From: Maribacter hydrothermalis
GTDB lineage: Bacteria; Bacteroidota; Bacteroidia; Flavobacteriales; Flavobacteriaceae
Length of the DNA stretch: 64,000 nt
Assembly: GCF_001913155.1 (NCBI RefSeq)
Contig: NZ_CP018760.1
Coordinates: 186,001 to 250,000, forward strand
Direction: 5' to 3'
Shown: positions 15,657-24,057 of the stretch, piece by piece
How positions within the stretch are numbered: position 1 is the first letter of the stretch
How the letters are laid out: every line of letters begins with the position of its first letter
The notes under the pieces: model-generated
What the model was told of the DNA's origin: nothing
Databases searched by the model: none
What the model saw: the letters and a program-made list of their open reading frames with translations, nothing else
Position numbers and translations under genes: made by a program

Positions 15657-18600
15657 ATGAAAAACATAATATTTTTGAGACATATACTATTTACCAGCTT
15701 GTTTTGTTGTCTATTTCTAGTTTCCTGCAAAAAAACCAGCAAATCTGAAACAGAAACAAAGGTAGGCGATTATAAAGTTCCAGAAACCATACCGCTGGTT
15801 TTTACAAAACCTGAATCGTTTGAATGGGAAGACTTAGCTAATGATACACTGACGACACCTATTTCTTATAATTTAAATGTAGATGCTTTACCCAGCAAAC
15901 CTTTTGAGTTAAATATTTTTAAACCGCTGAAGTCTCCCATGAAGGAGTATGATTTAGATTGGGATAATTTTCCGACAGAAAAAATAATACTCGATTCTAT
16001 TTCATTTACTATTACTAAATCTACCATAAAAAAACCGACCATTACCAAAATGAAACCACCAGGTAATATGGCTGGTACTAACGTAAATCTTTTACAACTT
16101 TCTACAAATGAAGGGTTACCATCTGACGATATTACATCTTTCCTAGAAACTGAAGATGGTGCTATTTGGATAGGTTCATCTTCCTCTACATCACCCTTAA
16201 CACTTTATGACGGTGAAAATGCATTTATCTATGATTACAATGCTGTCTATAAAATGGAAATGGACAAACAAGGTAAGCTTTGGTTGGTTAGACCATCAGA
16301 ACGTTTAATTACCATATTAGATTTTAAAAACAATATAGAATTTACAATTACCAAAACAGAAAGCTTCACCCCTTTCGACATTCTTTGCGACCATACCGGC
16401 AGCTTGTATATAGCTTCACTTAATGAAGGATTCTATAAGATAGATGCGGAATTAAAAAATTTGCAAAAAATAACAAATGCAAATAGTGCTAAACCATGGA
16501 GACTTTTTGAAGACAGTAATAATAACCTTTGGCTAGGTTTTACCAATAATCTGGCGGTTATAGACAAAGATAGAAAGCAACTTAAAACACTTTCAAGGAT
16601 TGCAGATATTGAAATAAACTCCATAGTTTGGGATGTTACAGAAGATAAAACGGGTAACATTTGGCTAAATTATCCTTATCCTTCTGCAGCCAATAATAAT
16701 ACTAACCCTAAAGTTTTTCGACTCTCCTTAAAGGAAAATACTGTAAAAGTATTAGATGCTGAAAATGGCTATAATATAATAGGCACCGAAATGGAAGAAG
16801 ATAAAGAAGGTAATATCTGGATTTTGGGAGCTAAAGAGGCATTTATTTTAAGTAATAATCTGGAAAAGCATAAACCAATAGCCTTAAACAGCACGCTACA
16901 GGGTTCCCTAAAAATACCTAGACCCTTAAAAAGAAATGATGGCTCGTTATGGTTTGCCACAATAGATAAAGGAGTACTAATAACCACTGATTTCACTTTA
17001 AAAACAGAATATTTTGATGATACAAGAGGTTTAGTAAATAATGAAATATGGGAAATAGAAGAAGACTCTAGAGGTGATTTATGGCTAGGAACGGCTGCGG
17101 GAATCAATATTATTGATTTAAATGAAAATTCTATAAAAGTCATTAGTTTTGAACAATTACATTGCAATCCCACCACTATTAGTTTTATTAAAGAAATTAC
17201 ACCTGATTTTTACTTTATAAATACTAGAAATGGCTTTTCTATTCTAGATAGGAAAAAAAATAAACTTACCTCATATGGCAATTCTTCTTTTATTTTTGGA
17301 GCAGGTATTTCAATTATAAATGAGCATACTTTTGCAATATATACTAATGAAGGTCTGTATGTTTATAATATTGAAAACAACACGTTTAAAAAATTAGTTT
17401 CTAAAAATGATCCAGATATTCTAAAAGCCGGTAGTGGGTCCATAATGGCTTATGACAAAGAAATTCTTTGGATCCCTACAATTAACGGTTTAGCCAAAGT
17501 AAATTTAAAAACTAATACCGTTAGTTATCTAACAAAAGAACAAGGTTTAAGCGATAGCTATACTTCCACAGCAATATTCTCTAGCGAAGGTGAGGTATGG
17601 GTAGCTACTACAAACGGGTTAAACATACTTAATTTAGAACAAAATACGCTTACACCTATAAAGAGAGAAAACGGATTATATCCTGCAGATTTTTATGACC
17701 TGGTGGAAAAAGGGAATTTAATGTATGCTGCTAGTGGAAATGGTTTAATTGCAATAGAAAAGGCAACTGCAAAAACAACAGATAAAGGCTTCTATAATTT
17801 TAATACTGGACTTGGTTTTAAATCAAACGATTATTTACAAAATTCACCTCAATTTTTAAAGAATGGCCAGTTTTGGTCTGGTGTTACTAGCACTTCTAAT
17901 GAATGGAAACTACTTATTCTTGATTCCGAACCTCAACAAGATAGTACTATTGGAACAGTTAAAATTAATAACATGTTCGTCATGGATGAAAATCCTGGGT
18001 TTGGTTTAAACATAAATAAAGATTCTACAAAGGTGCAAACTTCAACTTATGCTAACACCAAAAGTATAACATGGGATTCTGTTAAACGTCCTTATAATAT
18101 CCCCGAAGGTCTTACTCTACCCTATGACCAGAACAGCATTAGTTTTAGTTATGGTAGTGATGCTATATTTAATAGAGATAAATTAAATTATCGGTTTATT
18201 CTAGATGGTGAAGATGAAGATTGGAACTTTGCCGCAAATGCTACTAAAACTAAAAACTATTACAATTTAAAACCAGGAGATTACACCTTTAAAGTTGCTG
18301 TAAGAAATGGCAATAGCGGCTGGTCTGTACCCGATACCCTTTCGTTTAAAATAAATCCGCCATGGTGGCAAACTTGGTGGGCATACTTACTATTTGGTTT
18401 AATCATCGCAATTATTTTAAGAGCGTACATTGTTTTTAGAGCACGAAAATTAACTAAAGAAAATAGAATATTAGAAGAGCGTGTCTCTCATAGAACGGTT
18501 CAACTTAAAACCAAAATAGATGAGTTAAAGTCTACACAGTCTAAACTTATCCAGTCAGAGAAAATGGCAAGTTTGGGTGAACTTACAGCAGGTATTGCTC

Positions 18601-19307
18601 ACGAAATTCAGAATCCACTAAACTTTGTAAACAATTTCTCTGAAGTTAATAAAGAGCTTTTAGATGAGTTAGCAGAAGAAATAGATAATGGTAATTATGA
18701 TGAAGTAAAAGCGCTGGCAAAAGATGTGTCTGCCAACGAAGATAAAATTATCTTTCATGGCAAACGTGCCGATGGTATTGTCAAAGGAATGCTACAACAT
18801 AGCCGTAGTAGTACCGGTCAAAAAGAAATGACCGATATCAATACTTTATCCGATGAATATCTTCGCCTTGCCTACCATGGTTTACGCGCCAAAGACAAAT
18901 CTTTCAATGCTACGTTGAATACCGATTTTGATGACTCCATTGGCAAATTAAACATCGTAGCTCAAGATATGGGCAGGGTAATTCTCAATCTTATTACCAA
19001 TGCCTTTTATGTAGTAAAAAAGAAGAAAGAACAAAATCCTAAAGGCTACAACCCTACGGTTTCTGTACGTACAGAAAAGCAAGGTAATATGGTACTCATT
19101 AAAGTTTCTGATAACGGCAACGGAGTACCTAAAGAAGTATTAGACAAAATATTTCAGCCATTTTTCACCACCAAACCCTCTGGAGAGGGAACCGGACTAG
19201 GATTATCCTTAAGCTATGATATTGTACAAGTACATGGCGGTGAATTAACTGTTGAAACAAAACAGGGAGAAGGGACAACGTTCACCATCTCATTACCAAT
19301 GAAATAA
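15657..19307 (+). CDS. Beta-propeller (Reg_prop/Y_Y_Y) sensor histidine kinase with lipobox
   Basis: The 1216-residue protein starts with a lipoprotein-type signal (LFCCLFLVSCKK, Cys at about 25). A long periplasmic part follows with two-component-regulator propeller repeats: GLPSDDITSFLETEDGAIWIGS, LFEDSNNNLWLGF, IEEDSRGDLWLGTAAGI, AIFSSEGEVWVATTNGL. A Y_Y_Y domain (FILDGEDEDWNFA, LKPGDYTFKVAVRNGNSGWS) precedes a transmembrane helix (WWAYLLFGLIIAIILRAYIV, about 905-924). The cytosolic core is HisKA (GELTAGIAHEIQNPLNF) plus HATPase_c. Unlike classical HTCS proteins it has no fused receiver or AraC domain. The first receiver gene follows 51 bp downstream and is the likely partner. Ligand unknown. 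Confidence 0.9.
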   Translation: MKNIIFLRHILFTSLFCCLFLVSCKKTSKSETETKVGDYKVPETIPLVFTKPESFEWEDLANDTLTTPISYNLNVDALPSKPFELNIFKPLKSPMKEYDLDWDNFPTEKIILDSISFTITKSTIKKPTITKMKPPGNMAGTNVNLLQLSTNEGLPSDDITSFLETEDGAIWIGSSSSTSPLTLYDGENAFIYDYNAVYKMEMDKQGKLWLVRPSERLITILDFKNNIEFTITKTESFTPFDILCDHTGSLYIASLNEGFYKIDAELKNLQKITNANSAKPWRLFEDSNNNLWLGFTNNLAVIDKDRKQLKTLSRIADIEINSIVWDVTEDKTGNIWLNYPYPSAANNNTNPKVFRLSLKENTVKVLDAENGYNIIGTEMEEDKEGNIWILGAKEAFILSNNLEKHKPIALNSTLQGSLKIPRPLKRNDGSLWFATIDKGVLITTDFTLKTEYFDDTRGLVNNEIWEIEEDSRGDLWLGTAAGINIIDLNENSIKVISFEQLHCNPTTISFIKEITPDFYFINTRNGFSILDRKKNKLTSYGNSSFIFGAGISIINEHTFAIYTNEGLYVYNIENNTFKKLVSKNDPDILKAGSGSIMAYDKEILWIPTINGLAKVNLKTNTVSYLTKEQGLSDSYTSTAIFSSEGEVWVATTNGLNILNLEQNTLTPIKRENGLYPADFYDLVEKGNLMYAASGNGLIAIEKATAKTTDKGFYNFNTGLGFKSNDYLQNSPQFLKNGQFWSGVTSTSNEWKLLILDSEPQQDSTIGTVKINNMFVMDENPGFGLNINKDSTKVQTSTYANTKSITWDSVKRPYNIPEGLTLPYDQNSISFSYGSDAIFNRDKLNYRFILDGEDEDWNFAANATKTKNYYNLKPGDYTFKVAVRNGNSGWSVPDTLSFKINPPWWQTWWAYLLFGLIIAIILRAYIVFRARKLTKENRILEERVSHRTVQLKTKIDELKSTQSKLIQSEKMASLGELTAGIAHEIQNPLNFVNNFSEVNKELLDELAEEIDNGNYDEVKALAKDVSANEDKIIFHGKRADGIVKGMLQHSRSSTGQKEMTDINTLSDEYLRLAYHGLRAKDKSFNATLNTDFDDSIGKLNIVAQDMGRVILNLITNAFYVVKKKKEQNPKGYNPTVSVRTEKQGNMVLIKVSDNGNGVPKEVLDKIFQPFFTTKPSGEGTGLGLSLSYDIVQVHGGELTVETKQGEGTTFTISLPMK

Positions 19308-19358
19308 ATGATAAATGTTCTCCATTAAAATTATTTACAAATTATAAAAAACCACCTT

Positions 19359-19733
19359 ATGAAGATACTAGTTGTAGATGACGAACAAGATGTAAAAGTG
19401 CTTTTTCAACAGCGTTTTAGAAAAGAAATACGAAAAGAAGAATTAGAATTTGTTTTTGCATTCTCTGGCGAAGAAGCCTTGAATTTGATGAAAGCAATGG
19501 AGCATGAAGCTGTGCTTATATTATCTGATATCAATATGCCAGGAATGAGCGGGCTAGAATTGTTAGATAACATTAAAAAAAATTATGTAAAGCCACCACC
19601 AATGGTGATGATGATTACCGCCTATGGGGATGATGAGAATAGAACAATGGCCAAAAATTTGGGTGCCGATGATTTCTTGACCAAGCCTTTAGATTTCTCA
19701 CTTTTAAAAGATAAGCTAATAACCTTAAGCTAA
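19359..19733 (+). CDS. Single-domain response regulator (CheY-like)
   Basis: The 124-residue protein is a receiver only: acidic pocket VVDDEQD (D7, D8), phosphoacceptor D57 in [12 protein letters not shown], Thr/Ser in MITAYG and K109 in LTKPLDF. It has no output domain, so it must act by protein contact or as a phosphate shuttle. It lies 51 bp after the propeller kinase and 4 bp before the receiver-cyclase gene, whose receiver it closely resembles (FRKxIRxxExEFVFA in both). This suggests a recent duplication and a shared kinase. Confidence 0.92.
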   Translation: MKILVVDDEQDVKVLFQQRFRKEIRKEELEFVFAFSGEEALNLMKAMEHEAVLILSDINMPGMSGLELLDNIKKNYVKPPPMVMMITAYGDDENRTMAKNLGADDFLTKPLDFSLLKDKLITLS

Positions 19734-19737
19734 AATT

Positions 19738-20778
19738 ATGGCGAAGATAATGGTAGTAGATGATGAGACGGATTTAGAAATACTCATCAAACAGAAATTT
19801 AGGAAGCAAATTCGACAAAACGAGTACGAGTTTGTATTTGCCATAAATGGTAGGGATGCCCTTGAAAAATTAGTAGAAAACCCTGGGGTAGATATTGTTT
19901 TAAGCGATATAAACATGCCTGAGATGGATGGCCTTACCCTTCTCTCAGAATTACATGAATCTAGTCCGCTTATTAAATCGGTCATAGTTTCTGCTTATGG
20001 TGATATGGAAAATATTCGGGTAGCTATGAACCGTGGTGCTTTTGATTTTATTACAAAGCCCATCAATTTCGATGACCTTACAGTAACCATGGAAAAAACG
20101 CTAAAACATGCCATGGAAATTAGAAAAACACTACAAGCAATTAAAGAGAATAATATTCTTAGAATGTATGTAGATGAAAATGTACTCAACTTTATGGGTG
20201 GTCAAGAGTATGAGTCCAAAATAATGGCAAATGAAAGTATTGAAGGTACCGTAATGTTTGTAGATGTTTGCGGATTTACTAAAATCAGCGAAACTACTAG
20301 TCCAGATGTTGTGGTTTCTATGCTTAACACCTATTTCGATGCAATGGTAAAAGAAATTATGGAACAAGATGGTATAATCGATAAATTTATAGGAGATGCA
20401 GTCATGGCCGTCTTTAGAGGAGAATACCATTTAGACCGTGCCATTGATGCCGCAATTGCAATTAGAAATCAAGTTAATAGTTTTCCTAATGTTGAAGGCA
20501 AAGAAAATTTTAAGCCAAAGGTTTCAATTGGTATTAAAAGTGGAGAAATGATTTCTGGCAATATAGGTTCGGCAACCCTAAAACGTTTGGATTATACAGT
20601 GATCGGTGACTCCGTAAATACGGCTGCAAGACTACAAGATGCGGCTAAAGAAAACCAAATTATTATCTGCGAAGGGTGCTACAAACAAGTAAAAGAAGCT
20701 TTTAAATGTGAAAACTTGGGTAGCATCAATATGAAAAATAAATCGAACCCGCTTACTGTTTACAATGTAATAGAATAA
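19738..20778 (+). CDS. Response regulator with class III nucleotide (adenylyl) cyclase output
   Basis: Residues 1-125 of this 346-residue protein are a receiver (VVDDETD, phosphoacceptor D57 in [13 protein letters not shown]107 in ITKPINF). After a helical linker (about 126-155), residues 168-340 form a class III cyclase catalytic domain. Metal-binding Asp residues are D176 (MFVDVCGFT) and D220 ([12 protein letters not shown]). The purine-recognition pair is K216 and T287 (LDYTVIGD), and the transition-state residues are N294 and R298 (SVNTAARLQ). All catalytic positions are kept, and the Lys/Thr pair predicts ATP as substrate and cAMP as product. Phosphorylation by one of the upstream kinases would control activity. 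The next gene, 24 bp downstream, encodes a Pycsar-effector-like membrane protein. Confidence 0.93.
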   Translation: MAKIMVVDDETDLEILIKQKFRKQIRQNEYEFVFAINGRDALEKLVENPGVDIVLSDINMPEMDGLTLLSELHESSPLIKSVIVSAYGDMENIRVAMNRGAFDFITKPINFDDLTVTMEKTLKHAMEIRKTLQAIKENNILRMYVDENVLNFMGGQEYESKIMANESIEGTVMFVDVCGFTKISETTSPDVVVSMLNTYFDAMVKEIMEQDGIIDKFIGDAVMAVFRGEYHLDRAIDAAIAIRNQVNSFPNVEGKENFKPKVSIGIKSGEMISGNIGSATLKRLDYTVIGDSVNTAARLQDAAKENQIIICEGCYKQVKEAFKCENLGSINMKNKSNPLTVYNVIE

Positions 20779-20802
20779 CCCTACCGACTTAAAATTAAAC
20801 GC

Positions 20803-21429
20803 ATGACCAAACCACTAGAAAATAAAAAACCAACGACTAAAAAAAGTTCAAAAAAGGAAAACCCTTTAACAGCTTTTGAAAGAGGTCTATTAAATGAATT
20901 AAAATCTAAAGGACATTCAGAAGAATTAGTAGATCACTATTGGGGAACCATTAATTATGTAGCCGGACTCATAAAGGCTTCGGAGTTAAAAGCCGGACTT
21001 ATACTTTCATTTTATGGTATTATTCTAAACTTAATTTACCAAAGTGCAGAAACAGTTATGCATACGGTTTCTAACGCTATTGTATTCTATATTTTAATTG
21101 GTTTGTGGTTTGTAGCCACCGTAGTTTCCATTTTTTATAGTGTACGTTGTTTTATACCAAAACTAGAAGGAAACTATAGTGATAACGTCTTTTATTTCGG
21201 TGATGTCATTACCAAATTTGGAAGTATCAAAGAATTCTCAAAAAAATTCTATAATGTCAGTATAAATGAGAAAGAGGTTTTTGAGCAATTGGGAGAACAA
21301 ATTTATATCAATTCAAAAATAGCTGCTTGGAAATTTAGAAACGTACAACGATCCATTAGGTTTTTGGCTGTTAGCTTAATTTTATTATTAATAACCGCAG
21401 TTTATTATGCGGCACTAAGAATTGTATAG
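20803..21429 (+). CDS. Pycsar-effector-like membrane protein (PycTM/DUF5706-like)
   Basis: The 208-residue protein has a basic N-terminal tail (PTTKKSSKKEN) and a cytosolic helix. Two adjacent membrane helices follow at about 64-80 (AGLILSFYGIILNLIY) and 92-114 (VFYILIGLWFVATVVSIFY), then a cytosolic part with NVFYFGDVITKFGS and LGEQIYINSKIAAWKFRNVQRSI, and a final membrane helix at about 185-205. The order (KA-x-LKAG-type first helix, FYFGD, QIYxNSxIxxxKF, last helix) is that of the family of Pycsar effectors, which damage the membrane when they bind cCMP or cUMP. The family call is from memory of the pattern, not a search. It lies between two cyclase genes. Confidence 0.72.
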   Translation: MTKPLENKKPTTKKSSKKENPLTAFERGLLNELKSKGHSEELVDHYWGTINYVAGLIKASELKAGLILSFYGIILNLIYQSAETVMHTVSNAIVFYILIGLWFVATVVSIFYSVRCFIPKLEGNYSDNVFYFGDVITKFGSIKEFSKKFYNVSINEKEVFEQLGEQIYINSKIAAWKFRNVQRSIRFLAVSLILLLITAVYYAALRIV

Positions 21430-21503
21430 CTATGATTCAATTCTTTGATAAAATCAGTCAACAGTTAGTTTAAAAAATGAGTTTACCCATTTAAAAAGTG
21501 AAA

Positions 21504-23465
21504 ATGAAAAAAATTAAATTTTTATTCATTTTATTATGCCTTCAGAGTTCTGTTTTTTCACAAACAGAGCTTGATTCCTTGTATCATATTTGGGAAGATA
21601 AAAATTCTGTAGATAGCATTAGAGCATTTGCTTTAACTGATTACATCTACAAAGGTTTTTTTACATCGCAACCGGATAGTGCTTTAATTCTAACACAGCA
21701 CTTATATCAATTTAATAAAGAAACTAAAAATGATGATGGCCTTATAGAAGCTCTAACACTTAGAGGATATATTAAATTTAGAATGGGAAACTATTCAGAG
21801 GCATTAGCATCATACAATGAGGGGTTAGAGATTGCAGAAAAAATAGGTAATAAAATAGGTGCTGCTGACATTCTTACAAAAATGGGATATATCTACCATG
21901 ATAATGAAGATGTGGTCAAGGCATTAGTTTATTATCAAAATAGTTTAAAAATATATGAAGAAGAAAATGATTTAGACGGTCAAGGGTCTATTTACAATGA
22001 ATTTGGAAATATATATCTTTCTAGAGGAGAATACGATAAGGCTTTAGATTATTATCAAAAGAGCATAGCTATAAACATAGAATTAAATGAAGAAGAGGAT
22101 AACTCTTCTATGTACATTAATATAGGTAATCTTTACTTAGATAAAAGTGATTTTCAACAGGCTTTAGCGTATTATGAAAAAGGCTTGGCAATCGAAAAAA
22201 AGAAAGATGATAAGTTAGGCATAGCTTCCGCTCTTTCCGGAATTGGATCTGTTTATCTTGAGTTAGGTGATTCTTCAAAGGCATTGGATTTTCTTCAAAG
22301 AAGTTATGATATCAGTGAAAGCATAAATGACATACAAGGCGGAGCCAGTACGCTATTAGGTATAGGTGATATTTATCTTGAATCTAAAAATTATAAAAAA
22401 GCAATTGCAATTTGTAAAAAAAGTCTGTCCATGACCAAAAAAGTCGGTGACTTAGGTGGTCAAGAATATGCTTGCGGATGTTTATATGAAGCCTATAGGG
22501 CATTAGGAAATACTACAGAGGCCTTAGTATTCCATGAGCAAATGATTTTCATTGGCGATAGTATAAAAACAGAAGATTTAGCTATAAAATTGCAGCAAAT
22601 AGAATTCTCAAAAAAAATTATGGCCGATAGTTTAATACAAATTGAGAAAGATGTAAAAGTGGAATTACAACATAAATCTGAAGTTCAGCGCAAAGATAAA
22701 AATCGAAATTTGGCAATTGCAATTGGAACAATCAGTTTTTTATTAGCAATTGGCTTTTTCTCGAGATGGCGATACGTTAAAAAGTCTAAAGATGTTTTAA
22801 AAAAGGAAAAAGACCGTTCAGAAAGTCTATTATTGAATATTTTACCAGCAGAAATTGCCGAAGAATTAAAAGAGAAAGGCGAGGCACAAGCCCGTGATTT
22901 TGAATTAGTTTCCATTCTTTTTACCGATTTTAAAGGTTTTACAGAAATGTCCGCAGAACTTACCGCTGCCGAACTTATTGGAGAAATAAACCATTGTTTT
23001 AAGGCTTTTGACCTTATTTGCGAAAAATACAAAATTGAAAAAATAAAAACCATTGGCGATGCATATATGGCGGCTGGCGGCTTACCAGTACCTTCGGTAG
23101 ATTCTGTAAAGAATACTGTTTTGGCCGCACTAGAAATGCAATCTTTTATGACGCAAAGATTTTCGGATATAGAAAAAACTGATGGATTTACGTTTGAAAT
23201 GCGATTAGGCATACACACAGGCCCGGTTGTCGCAGGTATTGTTGGGGTCAAGAAATATCAATATGACATTTGGGGAGACACCGTAAATACCGCCGCCAGA
23301 ATAGAAAGTAGCGGTGCTGTAGGTCAAGTAAATATTTCTCACTACACGTATGAACTATTAAAAGATAATCCACAATTTACCTTTAACTACAGAGGAAAAA
23401 TAGAAGTAAAAGGGAAAGGTAAAATTGATATGTATTTTGTTACTAAAGCCAATACACGAACCTAA
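21504..23465 (+). CDS. TPR membrane-bound class III adenylyl cyclase
   Basis: The ATG at 21504 is preferred to the in-frame GTG at 21498. The 653-residue product has a signal peptide (IKFLFILLCLQSSVFSQ) and about seven TPR/Sel1-like repeats in the periplasm (about 60-330, with ALDYYQKSIAI and ALAYYEKGLAI). One membrane helix follows (LAIAIGTISFLLAIGFF), then a short coiled linker and a class III cyclase domain. Metal Asp residues are at about 475 (LFTDFKGFT) and 519 (KTIGDAYMAAGG). The purine-selecting Lys (about 515) and Asp in QYDIWGD and the NTAAR motif are all present, which predicts cAMP formation. The build copies TPR histidine kinases with the kinase replaced by a cyclase. Last gene of the run. 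Confidence 0.9.
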   Translation: MKKIKFLFILLCLQSSVFSQTELDSLYHIWEDKNSVDSIRAFALTDYIYKGFFTSQPDSALILTQHLYQFNKETKNDDGLIEALTLRGYIKFRMGNYSEALASYNEGLEIAEKIGNKIGAADILTKMGYIYHDNEDVVKALVYYQNSLKIYEEENDLDGQGSIYNEFGNIYLSRGEYDKALDYYQKSIAINIELNEEEDNSSMYINIGNLYLDKSDFQQALAYYEKGLAIEKKKDDKLGIASALSGIGSVYLELGDSSKALDFLQRSYDISESINDIQGGASTLLGIGDIYLESKNYKKAIAICKKSLSMTKKVGDLGGQEYACGCLYEAYRALGNTTEALVFHEQMIFIGDSIKTEDLAIKLQQIEFSKKIMADSLIQIEKDVKVELQHKSEVQRKDKNRNLAIAIGTISFLLAIGFFSRWRYVKKSKDVLKKEKDRSESLLLNILPAEIAEELKEKGEAQARDFELVSILFTDFKGFTEMSAELTAAELIGEINHCFKAFDLICEKYKIEKIKTIGDAYMAAGGLPVPSVDSVKNTVLAALEMQSFMTQRFSDIEKTDGFTFEMRLGIHTGPVVAGIVGVKKYQYDIWGDTVNTAARIESSGAVGQVNISHYTYELLKDNPQFTFNYRGKIEVKGKGKIDMYFVTKANTRT

Positions 23466-24057
23466 GTTAATGAAAACTAAAAAAAACTTTATAGTATATC
23501 TTGTAATGAAATTGTTGATTGTTACCAGCAACTAAATTAGGTCAAAGTAAACAACTTCAGGGCAAGCCCATGAGGCATTAAAATTTCAATTATCGCGTAA
23601 AATTGAAATGGTAACTATTAACCTGTGTCCGTTTTGCCAAATTCAATATTAAAACAAACTTAAAAAAACACGATTCAGAGACGAAAAACAACAAATAATC
23701 TTTAAAAAAAATGGCAGTATAAAAGTCCGTAATAAACTTCTTAATGATGGCAAAAATAATATCTTAAATATGCCTTTGGGCAATTTGTTCTAGGAATAGT
23801 TGTATTTAGATTGCTCCACAGACTAATTATTAGAACGAATGTTGTAAAATCAATGAAGACGAACTGAAATATTCTAAGAAAATTAAAGGAGATTTTCTAA
23901 CGAATTCCTATACAGAGAACTATTTAGAAAATCATGTAAAGTACAAATGAAACTTATTCGTTTTGAAACCGAGTATTTGGGATTATCTTAATATTGAATA
24001 AAAGGGTTTATTAGTACTAGCCGCGAATACGTTATACTGTGGAAACCCATCCCTATG
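23466..24057. other. Gene-free region, possibly decayed coding DNA
   Basis: No intact gene is seen in 592 bp. Short frames such as the one reading KIKGDFLTNSYTENYLENHVKYK's first half (about 23855-23950, plus strand) are interrupted by stops and frame changes, which may be the remains of a gene, but no family can be named. The palindromic repeat at 23555-23579 lies at the start of this region. No terminator with a good U-tract is visible after the cyclase gene. Confidence 0.4.
23555..23579 (+). repeat. Palindromic repeat, left copy (core GGGCAAGCCC)
   Basis: The 25-bp string has the imperfectly palindromic core CTTCAGGGC-AA-GCCCATGAGG followed by CATT. An inverted copy lies at 25121-25145, 17 of 25 positions matching when reverse-complemented, and all eight differences are transitions. 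The two copies bracket the SDR-epimerase gene. Confidence 0.6.

Noticed and set aside
16769..17176. 135-codon minus-strand frame inside the propeller kinase
   Set aside because: It is antisense to a clear coding region and has no start context or recognisable domain.
22685..23251. 188-codon minus-strand frame opposite the TPR cyclase
   Set aside because: It lies over the catalytic domain of the cyclase; the open frame follows from codon bias of the real gene.
12014..23465. CBASS or Thoeris defence system
   Set aside because: No CD-NTase, TIR or SAVED domain is present; the cyclases are class III, which points to Pycsar-like or plain cAMP signalling.
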